Part shown: positions 34,852-44,361 of the stretch, in pieces
How positions within the stretch are numbered: the stretch's first letter is position 1
Layout: each line of letters starts with the position of its first letter
Source: Profundibacter amoris
GTDB taxonomy: Bacteria; Pseudomonadota; Alphaproteobacteria; Rhodobacterales; Rhodobacteraceae
Direction of reading: 5' to 3'
Assembly: GCF_003544895.1 (NCBI RefSeq)
Contig: NZ_CP032125.1
Span: forward strand, 1,192,001-1,256,000
Length of the DNA stretch: 64,000 bases
Translations under genes and position numbers: made by a program
The notes under the pieces: generated by a model
The model's input: only the letters and a program-made list of their open reading frames with translations
What the model was told of the DNA's origin: nothing
The model's database searches: none

Positions 34852-35199
34852 ATGCAATTCACAGAAGTCGAGTTTCACGACGTCCAGCCGATAGACGGCT
34901 TTGGCCCGGGTTTTTTCCGCATCGGTGGCAAGGTTTACGAGGGGTCGTTACTGGTGCAGCCCAATTCGGTTGTATCCTGGGGCGGCTACGGGGATACGGC
35001 GGCCCTGATGGCGCTGGAGGTGGATGTGTTGTTTTTCGGCACCGGCGCCGAGACCGCCTTTATCCCGCGGGATTTGCGCGAAGCACTGGAAAAGGCAGGG
35101 ATCGGGGTGGAACCGATGGGCAGCCCTGCGGCCTGCCGCACCTATAATGTATTGCTGGCCGAGGGGCGGCGCATCGCGGCGGCGTTGTTGCCGGTTTAA
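34852..35199 (+). CDS. Mth938-like domain protein (DUF498)
   Basis: A 115-residue protein of the Mth938/NDUFAF3-like family: IDGFGPGFFRIGGKVYEGSL, VVSWGG, LFFGTGAETAFIPRDLREAL and GVEPMGSPAACRTYNVLLAE are conserved. The eukaryotic relative NDUFAF3 assists complex I assembly; the bacterial role is unknown, though the gene often sits beside secDF. AAGGA precedes the ATG by six bases. Removing the 266-bp element would place this site directly at the TauE stop codon, so it was once tightly coupled to the upstream operon. Confidence 0.9.
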   Translation: MQFTEVEFHDVQPIDGFGPGFFRIGGKVYEGSLLVQPNSVVSWGGYGDTAALMALEVDVLFFGTGAETAFIPRDLREALEKAGIGVEPMGSPAACRTYNVLLAEGRRIAAALLPV

Positions 35200-35310
35200 C
35201 GCTTTGTTCCAAAGAGTTTCCTGCCTCCGGCGGGGATATTTATGGAACAGTAATGGGGGCGACCTTTTCGCGTCTTTTCGCAAGCGGCGGCATGGGGTAT
35301 GCGGGTGGTT

Positions 35311-35928
35311 ATGGAATTGATGAAAGTGACAAACCTTGCCTGCACCCGTGGCGGTGTGGCGGTTCTGGAGGGGGTGGATTTCACCCTGAAAGCGGGGCAG
35401 ATTTTGATGCTGCGCGGGCCGAACGGCATTGGCAAGACCACGCTGTTGCGTACCCTTGCGGGGTTGCAACCGGTGCTCGAGGGCTCGGTTTTGGCCGCGC
35501 CGGATGCTTTGACTTATGGCGCGCACGCGGACGGGTTGAAATCGACCCTGACGGTGACAGAAAACCTGACGTTCTGGGGGCGGGTTTATGGTGTGGCAGA
35601 TATTGCACCGGCGCTAAAGGCGTTCAATCTGGAAGATTTGAAAGACCGCGCAGCGCATAACCTGTCAGCGGGGCAAAAACGCCGCCTTGGACTGGCGCGC
35701 CTGTTGGTGACAGGACGGCCGGTCTGGGCGCTGGACGAGCCGACGGTTTCGCTGGATGTGGCCAGTGTCGGGCTGTTTGCCGATGCGGTGCAGGCGCATT
35801 GTGCCGCCGGTGGTGCTGCGCTGATTGCCACGCATATTGATATGGGGCTGGACGCCGATGTGCTGGACCTGACCGGCAACAAGGCCAAGCCGCGTGATCT
35901 GGCCGGATTTGACGAGGCATTCGAATGA
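35311..35928 (+). CDS. ccmA: Heme ABC exporter ATPase CcmA
   Basis: A 205-residue ABC ATPase of cytochrome c maturation system I; CcmAB uses ATP to release holo-CcmE. Walker A is GPNGIGKTT near residue 34, the signature is [15 protein letters not shown] near 115, and Walker B is [11 protein letters not shown]. The start is uncertain between ATG 35311 and ATG 35320; 35311 is used because family members usually have a few residues before the first strand. An intergenic motif (CTCCGGCGGGGATATTTA) lies between Mth938 and this gene. It overlaps ccmB as ATGA. Confidence 0.93.
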   Translation: MELMKVTNLACTRGGVAVLEGVDFTLKAGQILMLRGPNGIGKTTLLRTLAGLQPVLEGSVLAAPDALTYGAHADGLKSTLTVTENLTFWGRVYGVADIAPALKAFNLEDLKDRAAHNLSAGQKRRLGLARLLVTGRPVWALDEPTVSLDVASVGLFADAVQAHCAAGGAALIATHIDMGLDADVLDLTGNKAKPRDLAGFDEAFE

Positions 35929-36581
35929 TTGCAATTTTGCTACGCGACATGCGGCTGGCGATGCGGGCCGGCGGGGGCTTTGGCCTTGGGCTTGCATTTT
36001 TCCTGATTGTGGTGGTGCTGGTGCCCTTTGGTGTGGGACCGGAAAGCGCGCTACTGGGCAAAATCGCGCCCGGCATCCTGTGGGTCGGGGCGCTGCTGGC
36101 GTGTCTGCTGTCGCTGGATCGCATATTCGCGCTGGATTTCGAGGATGGATCGCTTGACCTGCTGGCCACAGCCCCTGTGCCGCTGGAAGGGGTGGTGGCG
36201 ATGAAGGCCTTTGCCCATTGGCTGACCACCGGCCTGCCGCTGACCATCGCGGCCCCGTTTCTGGCGGTGTTGCTGAATATGCCGGATCAGGGGTTCGTCT
36301 GGCTGGTCGTGACGCTGGGGCTGGGCACACCGGCGCTGTCGTTCATCGGCACATTCGGCGCCGCGCTGACTGTGGGGCTGAAACGCGGCGGTCTGCTGTT
36401 GTCGTTGCTGGTGCTGCCGTTATACGTTCCAACGCTGATTTTCGGGGCCGAGGCCCTGCGCCGCGGGGCCTTGGGTATGGACAATACGACCCCGCTGTTA
36501 ATGCTGGCCGGAATCACCGCCGGAGTGGTCGCGCTGCTTCCATTTGTAGCGGCTGCAACCATACGCATCAATTTGCGTTAG
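35925..36581 (+). CDS. ccmB: Heme exporter protein CcmB
   Basis: A 218-residue permease with six hydrophobic segments, partner of CcmA. The first part [20 protein letters not shown] and the segment [20 protein letters not shown] are conserved in CcmB. Its start overlaps the ccmA stop by four bases, so the two subunits are translationally coupled. Confidence 0.94.
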   Translation: MIAILLRDMRLAMRAGGGFGLGLAFFLIVVVLVPFGVGPESALLGKIAPGILWVGALLACLLSLDRIFALDFEDGSLDLLATAPVPLEGVVAMKAFAHWLTTGLPLTIAAPFLAVLLNMPDQGFVWLVVTLGLGTPALSFIGTFGAALTVGLKRGGLLLSLLVLPLYVPTLIFGAEALRRGALGMDNTTPLLMLAGITAGVVALLPFVAAATIRINLR

Positions 36582-36634
36582 GCGGGGTGTAGGGGTTAAT
36601 ATGACGTTGGAAACGAACGCTTGAAGGTGGGTTA

Positions 36635-37363
36635 ATGTCACTCTGGGAATACGCCAATCCAAAGAAATTCATGCAGACCTCGGGGATATTCCTGCCGTGG
36701 TTTGCCGCCCTTGCGATTATCCTGTTCGCCGTCGGGCTGATCTGGGGGTATTTCTTTACGCCCGAGGCTGAAAATTTCGGCTCGTCCGTGAAAATCATCT
36801 TTGTGCATGTGCCCGCCGCGATGATGGCGATCAACATCTGGGTGATGATGCTGGTCACCTCGCTGGTCTGGCTGATCCGCCGCCATCATGTTTCCGCACT
36901 GGCGGCCAAGGCGGCAGCACCGATCGGCATGACAATGACGCTGATTGCCCTGTTCACCGGCGCGATCTGGGGGCAACCGATGTGGGGCACCTATTGGGCG
37001 TGGGATCCGCGCCTGACATCCTTTCTGGTGCTGTTCCTGTTCTATCTGGGCTATATCGCCCTGTGGGAGGCCATCGACGATCCCGATACCGCCGCCGATC
37101 TGACGGCTGTTCTGTGCCTTGTCGGTTCGGTCTTTGCGGTGCTCAGCCGTTATGCGGTGAATTTCTGGAATCAAGGTTTGCATCAGGGCGCGTCCCTGTC
37201 GCTGGATAAGGAAGAACATGTCTCGGACGCCTATTCCAACCCGCTTTATGTTTGTATTGCGGCGTTCATATTACTGTTCATAACGCTGGTGCTGATGCGC
37301 ACCCGCACCGAAATTCGCAGCCGCCGCCTGAAGGCGCTGATCGCACGGGAGCGTATGGGATGA
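36635..37363 (+). CDS. ccmC: Heme transport protein CcmC
   Basis: A 242-residue inner-membrane protein with six TM helices that loads heme onto CcmE. The tryptophan-rich WWD-type motif is MWGTYWAWDPRLTSFLVLF near residue 115, flanked by the heme-ligand histidines (IIFVHVPAAMMA near residue 60, and NQGLHQGASLS). Starts 53 bases after ccmB. The stop overlaps the ccmD start (ATGATG). Confidence 0.96.
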   Translation: MSLWEYANPKKFMQTSGIFLPWFAALAIILFAVGLIWGYFFTPEAENFGSSVKIIFVHVPAAMMAINIWVMMLVTSLVWLIRRHHVSALAAKAAAPIGMTMTLIALFTGAIWGQPMWGTYWAWDPRLTSFLVLFLFYLGYIALWEAIDDPDTAADLTAVLCLVGSVFAVLSRYAVNFWNQGLHQGASLSLDKEEHVSDAYSNPLYVCIAAFILLFITLVLMRTRTEIRSRRLKALIARERMG

Positions 37364-37518
37364 TGCCTGATCTGGGGAAATATCAAAATGAAGTGATCGC
37401 GTCCTATGTGGTGACTTTATTGTTGCTCCTTGCGCTGTTGGTGTTTAGCTGGGTCCGTGGCCGTCGCGTAGCAAAAGCGCTGCGCGAGGTCGAGGAACGG
37501 CGGGCAAAGAATGGCTGA
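37360..37518 (+). CDS. ccmD: Heme exporter protein CcmD
   Basis: A 52-residue membrane peptide with one hydrophobic helix (VIASYVVTLLLLLALLVFSW) preceded by the typical PDLGKYQNEV and followed by a basic, charged tail (RGRRVAKALREVEERRAKNG). CcmD stabilises the CcmABC-CcmE complex. Two consecutive ATG codons (37360, 37363) overlap the ccmC stop. Its end overlaps ccmG by eight bases. Confidence 0.9.
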   Translation: MMPDLGKYQNEVIASYVVTLLLLLALLVFSWVRGRRVAKALREVEERRAKNG

Positions 37519-38059
37519 AAAACGAAAAGTTAATATACTGGCGATCCTGCCGATTGTTATTTTCGCAGCACTGGTTGCGGCATTTTTCATTCCCGGCCTT
37601 GGGCGGGACGATCCCAAGAATATCCCTTCAACCCGCGTCGGCAGCCCTGCACCGGCGCTGTTTGTCGGCGAGGATCAGGCGGCAGGCACAGGGTTTAATG
37701 ATAAAACCCTGCGCAGCCCCGGTATCAAGATGGTGAATTTCTGGGCCTCATGGTGTGGCCCCTGTCGGGCCGAGCACCCCAACCTGATGAAGCTGGCCGA
37801 AGGTGGCTTGCGGATTTACGGTGTGAACTACAAGGACCGGCCCGAGGATGCCGCCCGTTTTCTGGCGGGGCTGGGCGATCCTTTCACTGCGATCCTGTCC
37901 GATACAAAGGGGCGTAATGGAATCGAATGGGGGGTAACCGGTGTGCCCGAAAGCATGCTGATTGACAGCAATGGCGTGATCCTGTGGCATTTCCGCGGGC
38001 CGATCACCCAGAGCATTATCGACAAGCAGATGCAGCCGATACTGGACGCAAACAAATAG
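37511..38059 (+). CDS. ccmG: Thiol:disulfide interchange protein CcmG/DsbE
   Basis: A 182-residue membrane-anchored thioredoxin that keeps the CXXCH cysteines of apocytochrome c reduced. N-terminal anchor (ILAILPIVIFAALVAAFFIP); active site NFWASWCGPCRAEHPNL near residue 77; the cis-proline is in GVTGVPESMLID. Last gene of ccmABCDG. ccmE, ccmF and ccmH are not in the window; ccmI is at 2-3 kb. A few dozen bases after the stop a leftward small frame begins. Confidence 0.95.
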   Translation: MAEKRKVNILAILPIVIFAALVAAFFIPGLGRDDPKNIPSTRVGSPAPALFVGEDQAAGTGFNDKTLRSPGIKMVNFWASWCGPCRAEHPNLMKLAEGGLRIYGVNYKDRPEDAARFLAGLGDPFTAILSDTKGRNGIEWGVTGVPESMLIDSNGVILWHFRGPITQSIIDKQMQPILDANK

Positions 38060-38061
38060 CG

Positions 38062-38169
38062 TTACGGGTGGGCTGCGGTCAGGGCCAGCAGCAATAGTAC
38101 CAATACTTCGATTAGTGGAGCAGGCGCAAAAGATATGTTGCGGTGTTTGGGCGGGGTTAAATCTATCAT
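38062..38169 (-). CDS. Possible 35-residue membrane peptide
   Basis: A short leftward frame, too small for routine calling: MIDLTPPKHRNISFAPAP, then a run of hydrophobic residues (LIEVLVLLLLALTAAHP). It starts 26 bases after the stop of the HAD phosphatase gene on the same strand. No good ribosome binding site is seen and no relatives are known to me. The hydrophobic run in a short frame could be chance. Confidence 0.25.
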   Translation of the reverse strand: MIDLTPPKHRNISFAPAPLIEVLVLLLLALTAAHP

Positions 38170-38194
38170 CGCCGGAATGTTTACAGCGGTTTTG

Positions 38195-38866
38195 TTAATG
38201 TCTGATTAGCGCGCGCCCAATCAACCCGATCATTCGCGCCCCTTGCAATATATCCGGCGCAATGGTGTGCCCCAGTTTACGCATTTCAGGGGCAGGGGTG
38301 TTGATGTCGGGCACCTGAACCGTGCGTGCACCTGACGCAAAGGCGGCGGATGCGCCCGGATCGCTGTCCTCGAAGGCGGCGCAATTTTTGGCCTTCATTC
38401 CTAGGCTGGCCGCTGCCGCATGATAGATATCGGGTGCCGGTTTGCCGTGCTTCACTTGTTCGCCGCCGGTTACGGTTTGGAAATACGGCAATATCCCCGC
38501 GATTTCCAGATGCTCCTGCGCTTTGGGGGTGTGGGTCGAGGTAGCAACAGCACAAGGCAGCCCCTGATTCTGCAACAGTTCCAGCAATACCGGAACCCCG
38601 TCTTTTAACGGAATCCCCTGCGCCATACGGTTTCGGATATGCGCATACCAACCCTCGTAGAATTCAGGGTAATCGACGCGCCCGTCCAGTGCTTTTCGCA
38701 AGATGACTTCACCTGCATCCGCCCGCAGGCCGATCAGACGAAAGACCACGTTGTCCATATCCGGCAGGCCGAATTCAACTGTGGCCTGCCTGAAACATTC
38801 GACGACCAGCCGCTCGGTATCGAGCAGCAGGCCGTCCATGTCGAACAAGACGCCCTGATAGGGCAT
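38195..38866 (-). CDS. HAD-superfamily phosphatase (subfamily IA)
   Basis: A 223-residue HAD hydrolase with motif I FDMDGLLLDTE near residue 8 (nucleophile Asp), motif II VATSTHTPKA, motif III lysine in KHGKPAPDIY and motif IV FEDSDPGASAAFASGA. The helical cap between motifs I and II fits beta-phosphoglucomutase/phosphoglycolate phosphatase relatives. The substrate is not predictable. It follows acnA by only six bases on the same strand and may be co-transcribed with it. Confidence 0.9.
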   Translation of the reverse strand: MPYQGVLFDMDGLLLDTERLVVECFRQATVEFGLPDMDNVVFRLIGLRADAGEVILRKALDGRVDYPEFYEGWYAHIRNRMAQGIPLKDGVPVLLELLQNQGLPCAVATSTHTPKAQEHLEIAGILPYFQTVTGGEQVKHGKPAPDIYHAAAASLGMKAKNCAAFEDSDPGASAAFASGARTVQVPDINTPAPEMRKLGHTIAPDILQGARMIGLIGRALIRH

Positions 38867-38872
38867 CCGTGA

Positions 38873-41560
38873 TCAGCTTTTCGCCAGATCGCGCAACACA
38901 TAATGCAGCACACCGCCATGTTCGATGTATTCGATCTCGATCTCGGTATCGATACGGCATTTCAGGGTGATGTCCTTGGTCGATCCGTCACCATATGTGA
39001 TGGTCGCAGGCACATCGGACAGCGGTTTCAAATCACCCTCAAGCCCGTGGATCGAAACGGTTTCATCGCCCTTCAGGCCCAGCGACTTGCGGTTGTCGCC
39101 ACCCGTGAATTCGAACGGAATGACACCCATGCCGACAAGGTTGGAACGGTGGATCCGCTCGTAGCTTTCGGCAATCACTGCCTTTACCCCCAGCAGGGCG
39201 GTGCCCTTGGCGGCCCAGTCGCGGCTGGAACCGGCCCCGTATTGCTGACCGGCAATCACCACCAGCGGGATGCCGGCCTCTTTATAGGCCATCGCGGCGT
39301 CAAAGATCGGCATCTGCTTGCCATCCGGTCCCAGCGTATAGCCGCCTTCGACCCCGTCCAGCATTTCGTTTTTGATGCGGATATTGGCAAAGGTGCCGCG
39401 CATCATCACCTCGTGGTTGCCACGGCGCGAGCCATAGGAATTGAAATCGCGCTGCGCCACCTGACGGTCGATCAGATACTGGCCCGCAGGGGTTTCGGGG
39501 GTGAAAGAACCGGCAGGCGAGATGTGGTCGGTGGTGACCATATCGCCCAGAATGGCCAGAACCTTGGCACCTTCAACATCGCTGATTGTGCCCGGCTCTT
39601 TTGGCATGTTCTGGAAATAGGGCGGGTTCTGGATGTAGGTCGAGGTCGGCGGCCAGTCGTAGGTCAGGCTGTCCGGTGTCTGCACCGCCTGCCATTTTTC
39701 ATCGCCTGCAAATACATCGGCGTATTTAGACTGGAACGCCTCGCGGGTGACGGTTTTTTCGACCAGTTCGGACACTTCCTTGCTGCTGGGCCAGATGTCT
39801 TTCAGATAGACGTCGTTGCCGTCCTTGTCCTGCCCGATCGGGTCATTGACAATGTCGATATCCATCGTGCCGGCCAGCGCATAGGCCACCACCAGCGGCG
39901 GGCTGGCCAGATAGTTGGCGCGCACATCGGGGCTGATGCGCCCCTCAAAGTTGCGGTTGCCCGACAGAACCGATGTGGCCACCAGATCGCCTTCGGCAAT
40001 TGCTGCCGAAATTTCCTTCTGGATCGGGCCGGAATTGCCGATACAGGTGGTGCAGCCATAGCCGACAAGGTTAAAGCCAATCGCATCCAGATCCTTTTGC
40101 AGACCGGCCGCTTCCAGATATTCGCTGACCACTTGCGATCCCGGCGCAAGCGAGGTTTTGACCCACGGTTTGCGGTTCATACCCAGTTCAGCGGCCTTGC
40201 GGGCCACCAGACCCGCGCCGATCATCACATAGGGGTTGGATGTGTTGGTGCACGACGTGATCGAGGCGATCACAACCTTGCCGCTCTCCATCGTGTAATC
40301 TTCGCCAGAGACCGGCACTTCCTTGTGCATCGGGCGTTTGAAGACGTCTTTCATTTGCTGTTCAAACGCCGTTTTGGCCTGATCCAGCGCGATGTAATCC
40401 TGCGGACGCTTGGGGCCGGAAATGGCGGGCACAACGGTGCTGATGTCCAGCGACAGGGTGTCGGTGTAGATCGGCGCGTAATCGGCGCCGCGCCAGAAGC
40501 CGTTTTCCCTGGCATAGGCCTCGACCAGCGCGATGCGGTCCTCGTCACGGCCCGAAACCCGCAGGTAACGCAGGGTTTCGTCGTCCACAGGGAAAAAGCC
40601 ACAGGTGGCGCCGTATTCCGGTGCCATATTGGCGATGGTGGCCCGATCGGCCAGTGGCAGATGGTCCAGACCGGCGCCATAGAATTCAACGAATTTGCCA
40701 ACCACGCCCTTTTCGCGCAGCATGGCAACGATTTTCAGCACCAGATCGGTGCCGGTCATGCCCTCGGCCATTTCACCGGTCAGCTCAAACCCTACAACCT
40801 CGGGGATCAGCATGGAAATCGGCTGACCCAGCATTGCCGCTTCGGCCTCGATCCCGCCAACGCCCCAGCCCAGAACCGCCAGACCGTTGACCATGGTGGT
40901 GTGGCTGTCGGTGCCGACCAATGTGTCGGGATAGGCCACTTCATGGCCGTTCTGGTCCTTGTCGGTCCAGACGGTTTGCGACAGGTATTCAAGGTTCACC
41001 TGATGGCAGATACCGGTTCCCGGCGGCACAACGCGAAAGTTGTTAAAGGCGTTCTGGCCCCACTTCAGGAAAGTATAGCGTTCGATATTGCGTTCATATT
41101 CACGCTCGACATTAAACTGGAAGGCACGCGGATTGCCGAATTCGTCGATCATCACCGAATGGTCAATCACCAGATCAACGGGGTTCAGCGGGTTGATCTT
41201 TTCTGGGTCCCCGCCAAGGCCGATAATCCCGTCACGCATCGCGGCCAGATCGACTACGGCAGGCACGCCGGTGAAATCCTGCATCAACACGCGGGCAGGG
41301 CGGTAGGCGATCTCGCGCGGGTTATTACCACCGTTGGTGGCCCATTTGGCAAAGGCCTTGATGTCATCAACCGTTACCGTTTTGCCATCTTCAAACCGCA
41401 GCATGTTTTCCAGCACCACCTTTAGCGATGCGGGCAGGCGCGAGAAATCCCCCAGACCGGCGGCTTGGGCGGCGGGGATGGAATAGTAATCCACGCTTTG
41501 CTTGCCAACGGTTAGGGTTTTGCGGGTCTTGGCGCTGTCTTGGCCGACGGTGATGGTCAT
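38873..41560 (-). CDS. acnA: Aconitate hydratase A
   Basis: An 895-residue [4Fe-4S] enzyme that interconverts citrate and isocitrate in the TCA cycle, of the AcnA/IRP type. Cluster ligands are the Cys of [11 protein letters not shown] near residue 430 and the pair in [13 protein letters not shown] near 500. The swivelling C-terminal domain carries [15 protein letters not shown] near residue 775. The ATG at 41560 follows GGAG; a longer upstream frame is rejected. Intergenic 41561-41792 contains a GTATAC palindrome but no iron-responsive box I recognise. A long antisense frame over this gene is a shadow. Confidence 0.97.
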   Translation of the reverse strand: MTITVGQDSAKTRKTLTVGKQSVDYYSIPAAQAAGLGDFSRLPASLKVVLENMLRFEDGKTVTVDDIKAFAKWATNGGNNPREIAYRPARVLMQDFTGVPAVVDLAAMRDGIIGLGGDPEKINPLNPVDLVIDHSVMIDEFGNPRAFQFNVEREYERNIERYTFLKWGQNAFNNFRVVPPGTGICHQVNLEYLSQTVWTDKDQNGHEVAYPDTLVGTDSHTTMVNGLAVLGWGVGGIEAEAAMLGQPISMLIPEVVGFELTGEMAEGMTGTDLVLKIVAMLREKGVVGKFVEFYGAGLDHLPLADRATIANMAPEYGATCGFFPVDDETLRYLRVSGRDEDRIALVEAYARENGFWRGADYAPIYTDTLSLDISTVVPAISGPKRPQDYIALDQAKTAFEQQMKDVFKRPMHKEVPVSGEDYTMESGKVVIASITSCTNTSNPYVMIGAGLVARKAAELGMNRKPWVKTSLAPGSQVVSEYLEAAGLQKDLDAIGFNLVGYGCTTCIGNSGPIQKEISAAIAEGDLVATSVLSGNRNFEGRISPDVRANYLASPPLVVAYALAGTMDIDIVNDPIGQDKDGNDVYLKDIWPSSKEVSELVEKTVTREAFQSKYADVFAGDEKWQAVQTPDSLTYDWPPTSTYIQNPPYFQNMPKEPGTISDVEGAKVLAILGDMVTTDHISPAGSFTPETPAGQYLIDRQVAQRDFNSYGSRRGNHEVMMRGTFANIRIKNEMLDGVEGGYTLGPDGKQMPIFDAAMAYKEAGIPLVVIAGQQYGAGSSRDWAAKGTALLGVKAVIAESYERIHRSNLVGMGVIPFEFTGGDNRKSLGLKGDETVSIHGLEGDLKPLSDVPATITYGDGSTKDITLKCRIDTEIEIEYIEHGGVLHYVLRDLAKS

Positions 41561-41792
41561 GGCGGGACTCCGTTTGTTGGGGTAAGGGCAGGGCATAAGC
41601 CCCTTTCACCTGCGCTTTTGACGCATCCGGCAGAGTCGTTCAAGGGGGAAGACAGCAATTTGTATACCATTGCACACAAAAACTTGTGACGCGGATGTTA
41701 CGAATTTTGCAAGGAACCTCGCAAAACCTTGATTGGCTATTGATCAGGGGGCGTCTTAAATGGAGACTGGATGCGGGCAAGAAAGGCGAAAA

Positions 41793-42491
41793 ATGCGCAA
41801 ATATCTGGTGATTTTGACAGGGGTGTGGATGGCACTGGCGGGATTCGCCACGGCACAGTCCAGCCCTGTTGTGGTGGAACTATACACGTCGCAAGGCTGT
41901 TCAAGTTGCCCGCCTGCTGACGAGTTTCTGGGAAAACTGGCCAAGCGCGATGATGTGATCGCCCTGTCGCTGCATGTGGATTACTGGGATTACATCGGCT
42001 GGAAAGACATCTTTGCCAGCCCGAAGTTCACCGATCGCCAACATGCCTATGCCCGCGCGGCCGGCAAGCGGATGGTTTACACGCCGCAAATGGTAATCGC
42101 AGGGCAGGACCATGTTGTCGGCACCAAACCCGGCGAGGTTTCCCGCCTGATCAAGGCCCATAGCAAAACCCCTGACCCCGTGAAACTAAGCGTGACCCGC
42201 AAAGGGAACCGGCTTGAAATCATGGCTGAACCTTTGCAAGAGGGGTTGGGCCGGATGGTGGTGCAGTTGGTGCGGTTCAAGGACGGGCAGACGGTGCGTA
42301 TCAAGCGCGGTGAAAACGCCGGGCGCGATTTGTCCTATTCCAATGTGGTCACCGAATGGGAAGTTCTGAAGGAATGGAACGGGCGCAGTCCGCTGTCAAT
42401 TTCGGCGAAAATTACCGGTGACGATGATTGCGTGATCATCATTCAGCGGGCGTCTCATGGGCCGGTATTGGCCGCAGCGCGGGTGCGCTGA
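41793..42491 (+). CDS. DUF1223 thioredoxin-fold exported protein
   Basis: A 232-residue protein with a signal peptide (MRKYLVILTGVWMALAGFAT) and a thioredoxin-like domain with the DUF1223 signature VVELYTSQGCSSCPPADEFL (CSSC redox pair) and LHVDYWDYIGWKDIFASPKF. Probably a periplasmic redox protein; substrate unknown. The ATG at 41793 follows GAAAGG and begins the signal peptide. It is divergent from acnA, and its last 37 bases overlap the end of the convergent acyltransferase gene. Confidence 0.9.
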   Translation: MRKYLVILTGVWMALAGFATAQSSPVVVELYTSQGCSSCPPADEFLGKLAKRDDVIALSLHVDYWDYIGWKDIFASPKFTDRQHAYARAAGKRMVYTPQMVIAGQDHVVGTKPGEVSRLIKAHSKTPDPVKLSVTRKGNRLEIMAEPLQEGLGRMVVQLVRFKDGQTVRIKRGENAGRDLSYSNVVTEWEVLKEWNGRSPLSISAKITGDDDCVIIIQRASHGPVLAAARVR

Positions 42492-43396
42492 CGTTCGGGT
42501 TTCCAGCGCCGGTGAATCCAGAACCATTGCCCCATATGTTTGCGCACCAGATCTTCCAGACTGTCATTTAGGGCTTGCGTCATGGTTTCGGCATCCGTGT
42601 GCGCAATGGGGGCATCCACCTGAATGGTGAAATCCAGCCCGTTTTCGGCGCGGATACCATAGATCGGCACCAGCAAGGCATCATATTTCAACGCCATTTC
42701 CGCCGCCGACAGGGCGGTGGGGGCAACCTTGCCGAAATAGGTCAGCGGGGCACCGTGGGCCATATGCTGATCCACCAGAAATCCGGTCATCCCGCCCGAG
42801 CGCAGGAATTTCAGCATCTGCCCCAACCCTTTGCGGCCACGCGGGAACAGCGGGGTGCCGATTGTCGAAATTGCGGCTTCATAATGTTTGTTGAAAAAGA
42901 CGTTTTTCATCGGCATGTATATCGCGCCCACCCGATACCCCCGCGCAATCAGGGCCGCGCGGGGCACGTCGTAATTGCCAAAATGGCCGGTGACCAGAAT
43001 AACGGGGCGGCTTTCTTGATGGGCTTGCTCCAGCGCCTGCGCCCCGTCACCGCCAAGCGGGATGTCACGCACGCGGTCGATGAATTCCTTGCCTGAATAG
43101 ATCTCGATCAAGGTGCGGCCGGCGTTGTCGGGCACCTCAAAGCACAGGCGCTCCACTTCGGATTTGTCCAACTCGGGGCAAACATACGCCAGATTGCCGC
43201 GGATACGTTTGGTATAGCCCGCCAAGGGGGCCACAATCCGCGCCATGATCCAGCCGATCAACGGCACACGGATACGGTAGGGAAACAGCATCACCAACCG
43301 GAACATCCCGCGGATCAGCAGGTTGACGATGTAATCGCTACGGGATTTGCCTTTTTCTGCCATTTGGGCCTTTGGTGGTTTGCTTATTTTGGCCAA
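42455..43396 (-). CDS. Lipid A type lysophospholipid acyltransferase (LpxL/HtrB-like)
   Basis: A 313-residue membrane-bound acyltransferase. The catalytic HX4D motif is HFGNYD near residue 155; further family blocks are GAIYMPMKNVFFNKHYE and FLVDQHMAHGAPLTYFGK. Such enzymes add secondary acyl chains to lipid A in the inner membrane. ATG 43396 or ATG 43363 could be the start; both keep the domain intact. It overlaps DUF1223 tail to tail by 37 bases. The next gene on this strand (nitrile hydratase alpha) ends 38 bases upstream, so it may be part of that transcript. Confidence 0.87.
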   Translation of the reverse strand: MAKISKPPKAQMAEKGKSRSDYIVNLLIRGMFRLVMLFPYRIRVPLIGWIMARIVAPLAGYTKRIRGNLAYVCPELDKSEVERLCFEVPDNAGRTLIEIYSGKEFIDRVRDIPLGGDGAQALEQAHQESRPVILVTGHFGNYDVPRAALIARGYRVGAIYMPMKNVFFNKHYEAAISTIGTPLFPRGRKGLGQMLKFLRSGGMTGFLVDQHMAHGAPLTYFGKVAPTALSAAEMALKYDALLVPIYGIRAENGLDFTIQVDAPIAHTDAETMTQALNDSLEDLVRKHMGQWFWIHRRWKPERQRTRAAANTGP

Positions 43397-43434
43397 GTCA
43401 TAAATGCCCGTTCACCGGATAACAAGCGCGGGGG

Positions 43435-44091
43435 TTAGACCGGGGATTTAGCAAGGCCGACGCCAATCATACTGTCGCGTGTCACCAGTTCGGCCAGTTT
43501 ATCGGCGCTCCAGCCATCTGTTCCGTCTGGACGTCGCGGCAGCACGATATAACGCATGTCGGCAGTGGAATCATGCACCCTGACGGTGGTGTTCTCCGGC
43601 AGGGTGACGCCGAATTCCGCCAATACCTTGCGCGGTTCCTTGACCACCCGCGAACGATAGGCGCGGGATTTATACCAGTCCGGCGGTAGTCCCAGCAGGT
43701 TGCGCGGGTAGCAGGAACACAGGGTGCAGACGATGATGTTGTGGGTGTCGGCGGTGTTCTCGATTGCAATCAGGCGCAGCGGGCCGATGTCAAAGCCCAT
43801 TTCGCGGCTGGCGTCCGAGGCGTCCTTCAGCAAACGGGCCTTGAAATCAGGGTCGGTCCAGGCCCGTGCCACAACAGCGGCACCGTTGGCGGGTTCGCGC
43901 GAATCCATTTCGTCGATCTGGCGGGCAATTTCTTCCGGCGTCAGAACACCTTTTTCCACCAGCAATTCCCGCATGGCGATTTCCATGGTTTGCCAATAGG
44001 TTAGGGGGCGATCATCATCTTCGCGGTATGGGTGGCCCGACGGGCTCATGCCGCTGTGGTGAAAATCGTCATCATGGTGGTCATGGGGCAT
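43435..44091 (-). CDS. Nitrile hydratase / thiocyanate hydrolase alpha-type (metal) subunit
   Basis: A 218-residue subunit with the metal site VCTLCSC (Cys122, Cys125, Ser126, Cys127), where two cysteines become sulfinic and sulfenic acids in the mature enzyme. Thr in CTLCSC marks the cobalt type; Fe enzymes have Ser. ARAWTDPDFKARLLKD and GLPPDWYKSRAYRSRVVKEP are conserved, including the Arg-rich oxidised-Cys-binding part. The N-terminus is His/Asp-rich (HDHHDDDFHH), which could bind metal. The partners are two half-size beta genes upstream with a cupin between them. Whether nitriles, thiocyanate or another compound is hydrated cannot be told from sequence. Confidence 0.9.
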   Translation of the reverse strand: MPHDHHDDDFHHSGMSPSGHPYREDDDRPLTYWQTMEIAMRELLVEKGVLTPEEIARQIDEMDSREPANGAAVVARAWTDPDFKARLLKDASDASREMGFDIGPLRLIAIENTADTHNIIVCTLCSCYPRNLLGLPPDWYKSRAYRSRVVKEPRKVLAEFGVTLPENTTVRVHDSTADMRYIVLPRRPDGTDGWSADKLAELVTRDSMIGVGLAKSPV

Positions 44092-44094
44092 GGG

Positions 44095-44361
44095 TCAGTC
44101 TACCTTTTCCAGCCAATGCGCATAGATTTCCGCATCCAGCGTGTCATCGGGGTTTTCTGCATTCTTGCCCCAGATTTCCACCATGGTGAACCGGACACGG
44201 ACAAGTGGTTGCATTTCCTTTTCCAGCCGATATGCGGCACGTTCGGGATTGGCAAATTCGCCCAGCCTGCGTTCGATGGTGCCGGATTTGCCGCGCAAAT
44301 AGCAAGGCGTGCGCACATGGCCCGGCGGCATCATGGATTTGACGCGGACATGCTCAGCCAT
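44095..44361 (-). CDS. Nitrile hydratase beta, C-terminal half (SH3-like) as a separate gene
   Basis: An 88-residue protein equal to only the SH3-like C-terminal half of a normal nitrile hydratase beta subunit: VKSMMPPGHVRTPCYLRGKS, GTIERRLGEFANPERAAYR and VRFTMVEIWG...DTLDAEIYAHWLE. In thiocyanate hydrolase and toyocamycin nitrile hydratase the beta subunit is likewise divided into two polypeptides. The ATG overlaps the cupin stop by eight bases, and three bases separate it from the alpha gene. The break is not a frameshift: the other half lies on the far side of the cupin gene with its own start and stop. Confidence 0.87.
   Translation of the reverse strand: MAEHVRVKSMMPPGHVRTPCYLRGKSGTIERRLGEFANPERAAYRLEKEMQPLVRVRFTMVEIWGKNAENPDDTLDAEIYAHWLEKVD

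Noticed and set aside
34581-35147. Frame starting inside the 266-bp element and running into the Mth938 gene
   Set aside because: It begins in the terminal repeat and reads Mth938 in the wrong frame; the mirrored frame from the other end starts with the same peptide because the ends are inverted repeats.
38903-41425. 840-codon rightward open frame over acnA
   Set aside because: Antisense shadow of aconitase with the same compositional bias and no domain.
41640-41792. GTATAC and TTTGT...ACAAA near the acnA start as a possible iron-regulator box
   Set aside because: The spacing and sequence do not match Irr, RirA or Fur sites well enough to call.
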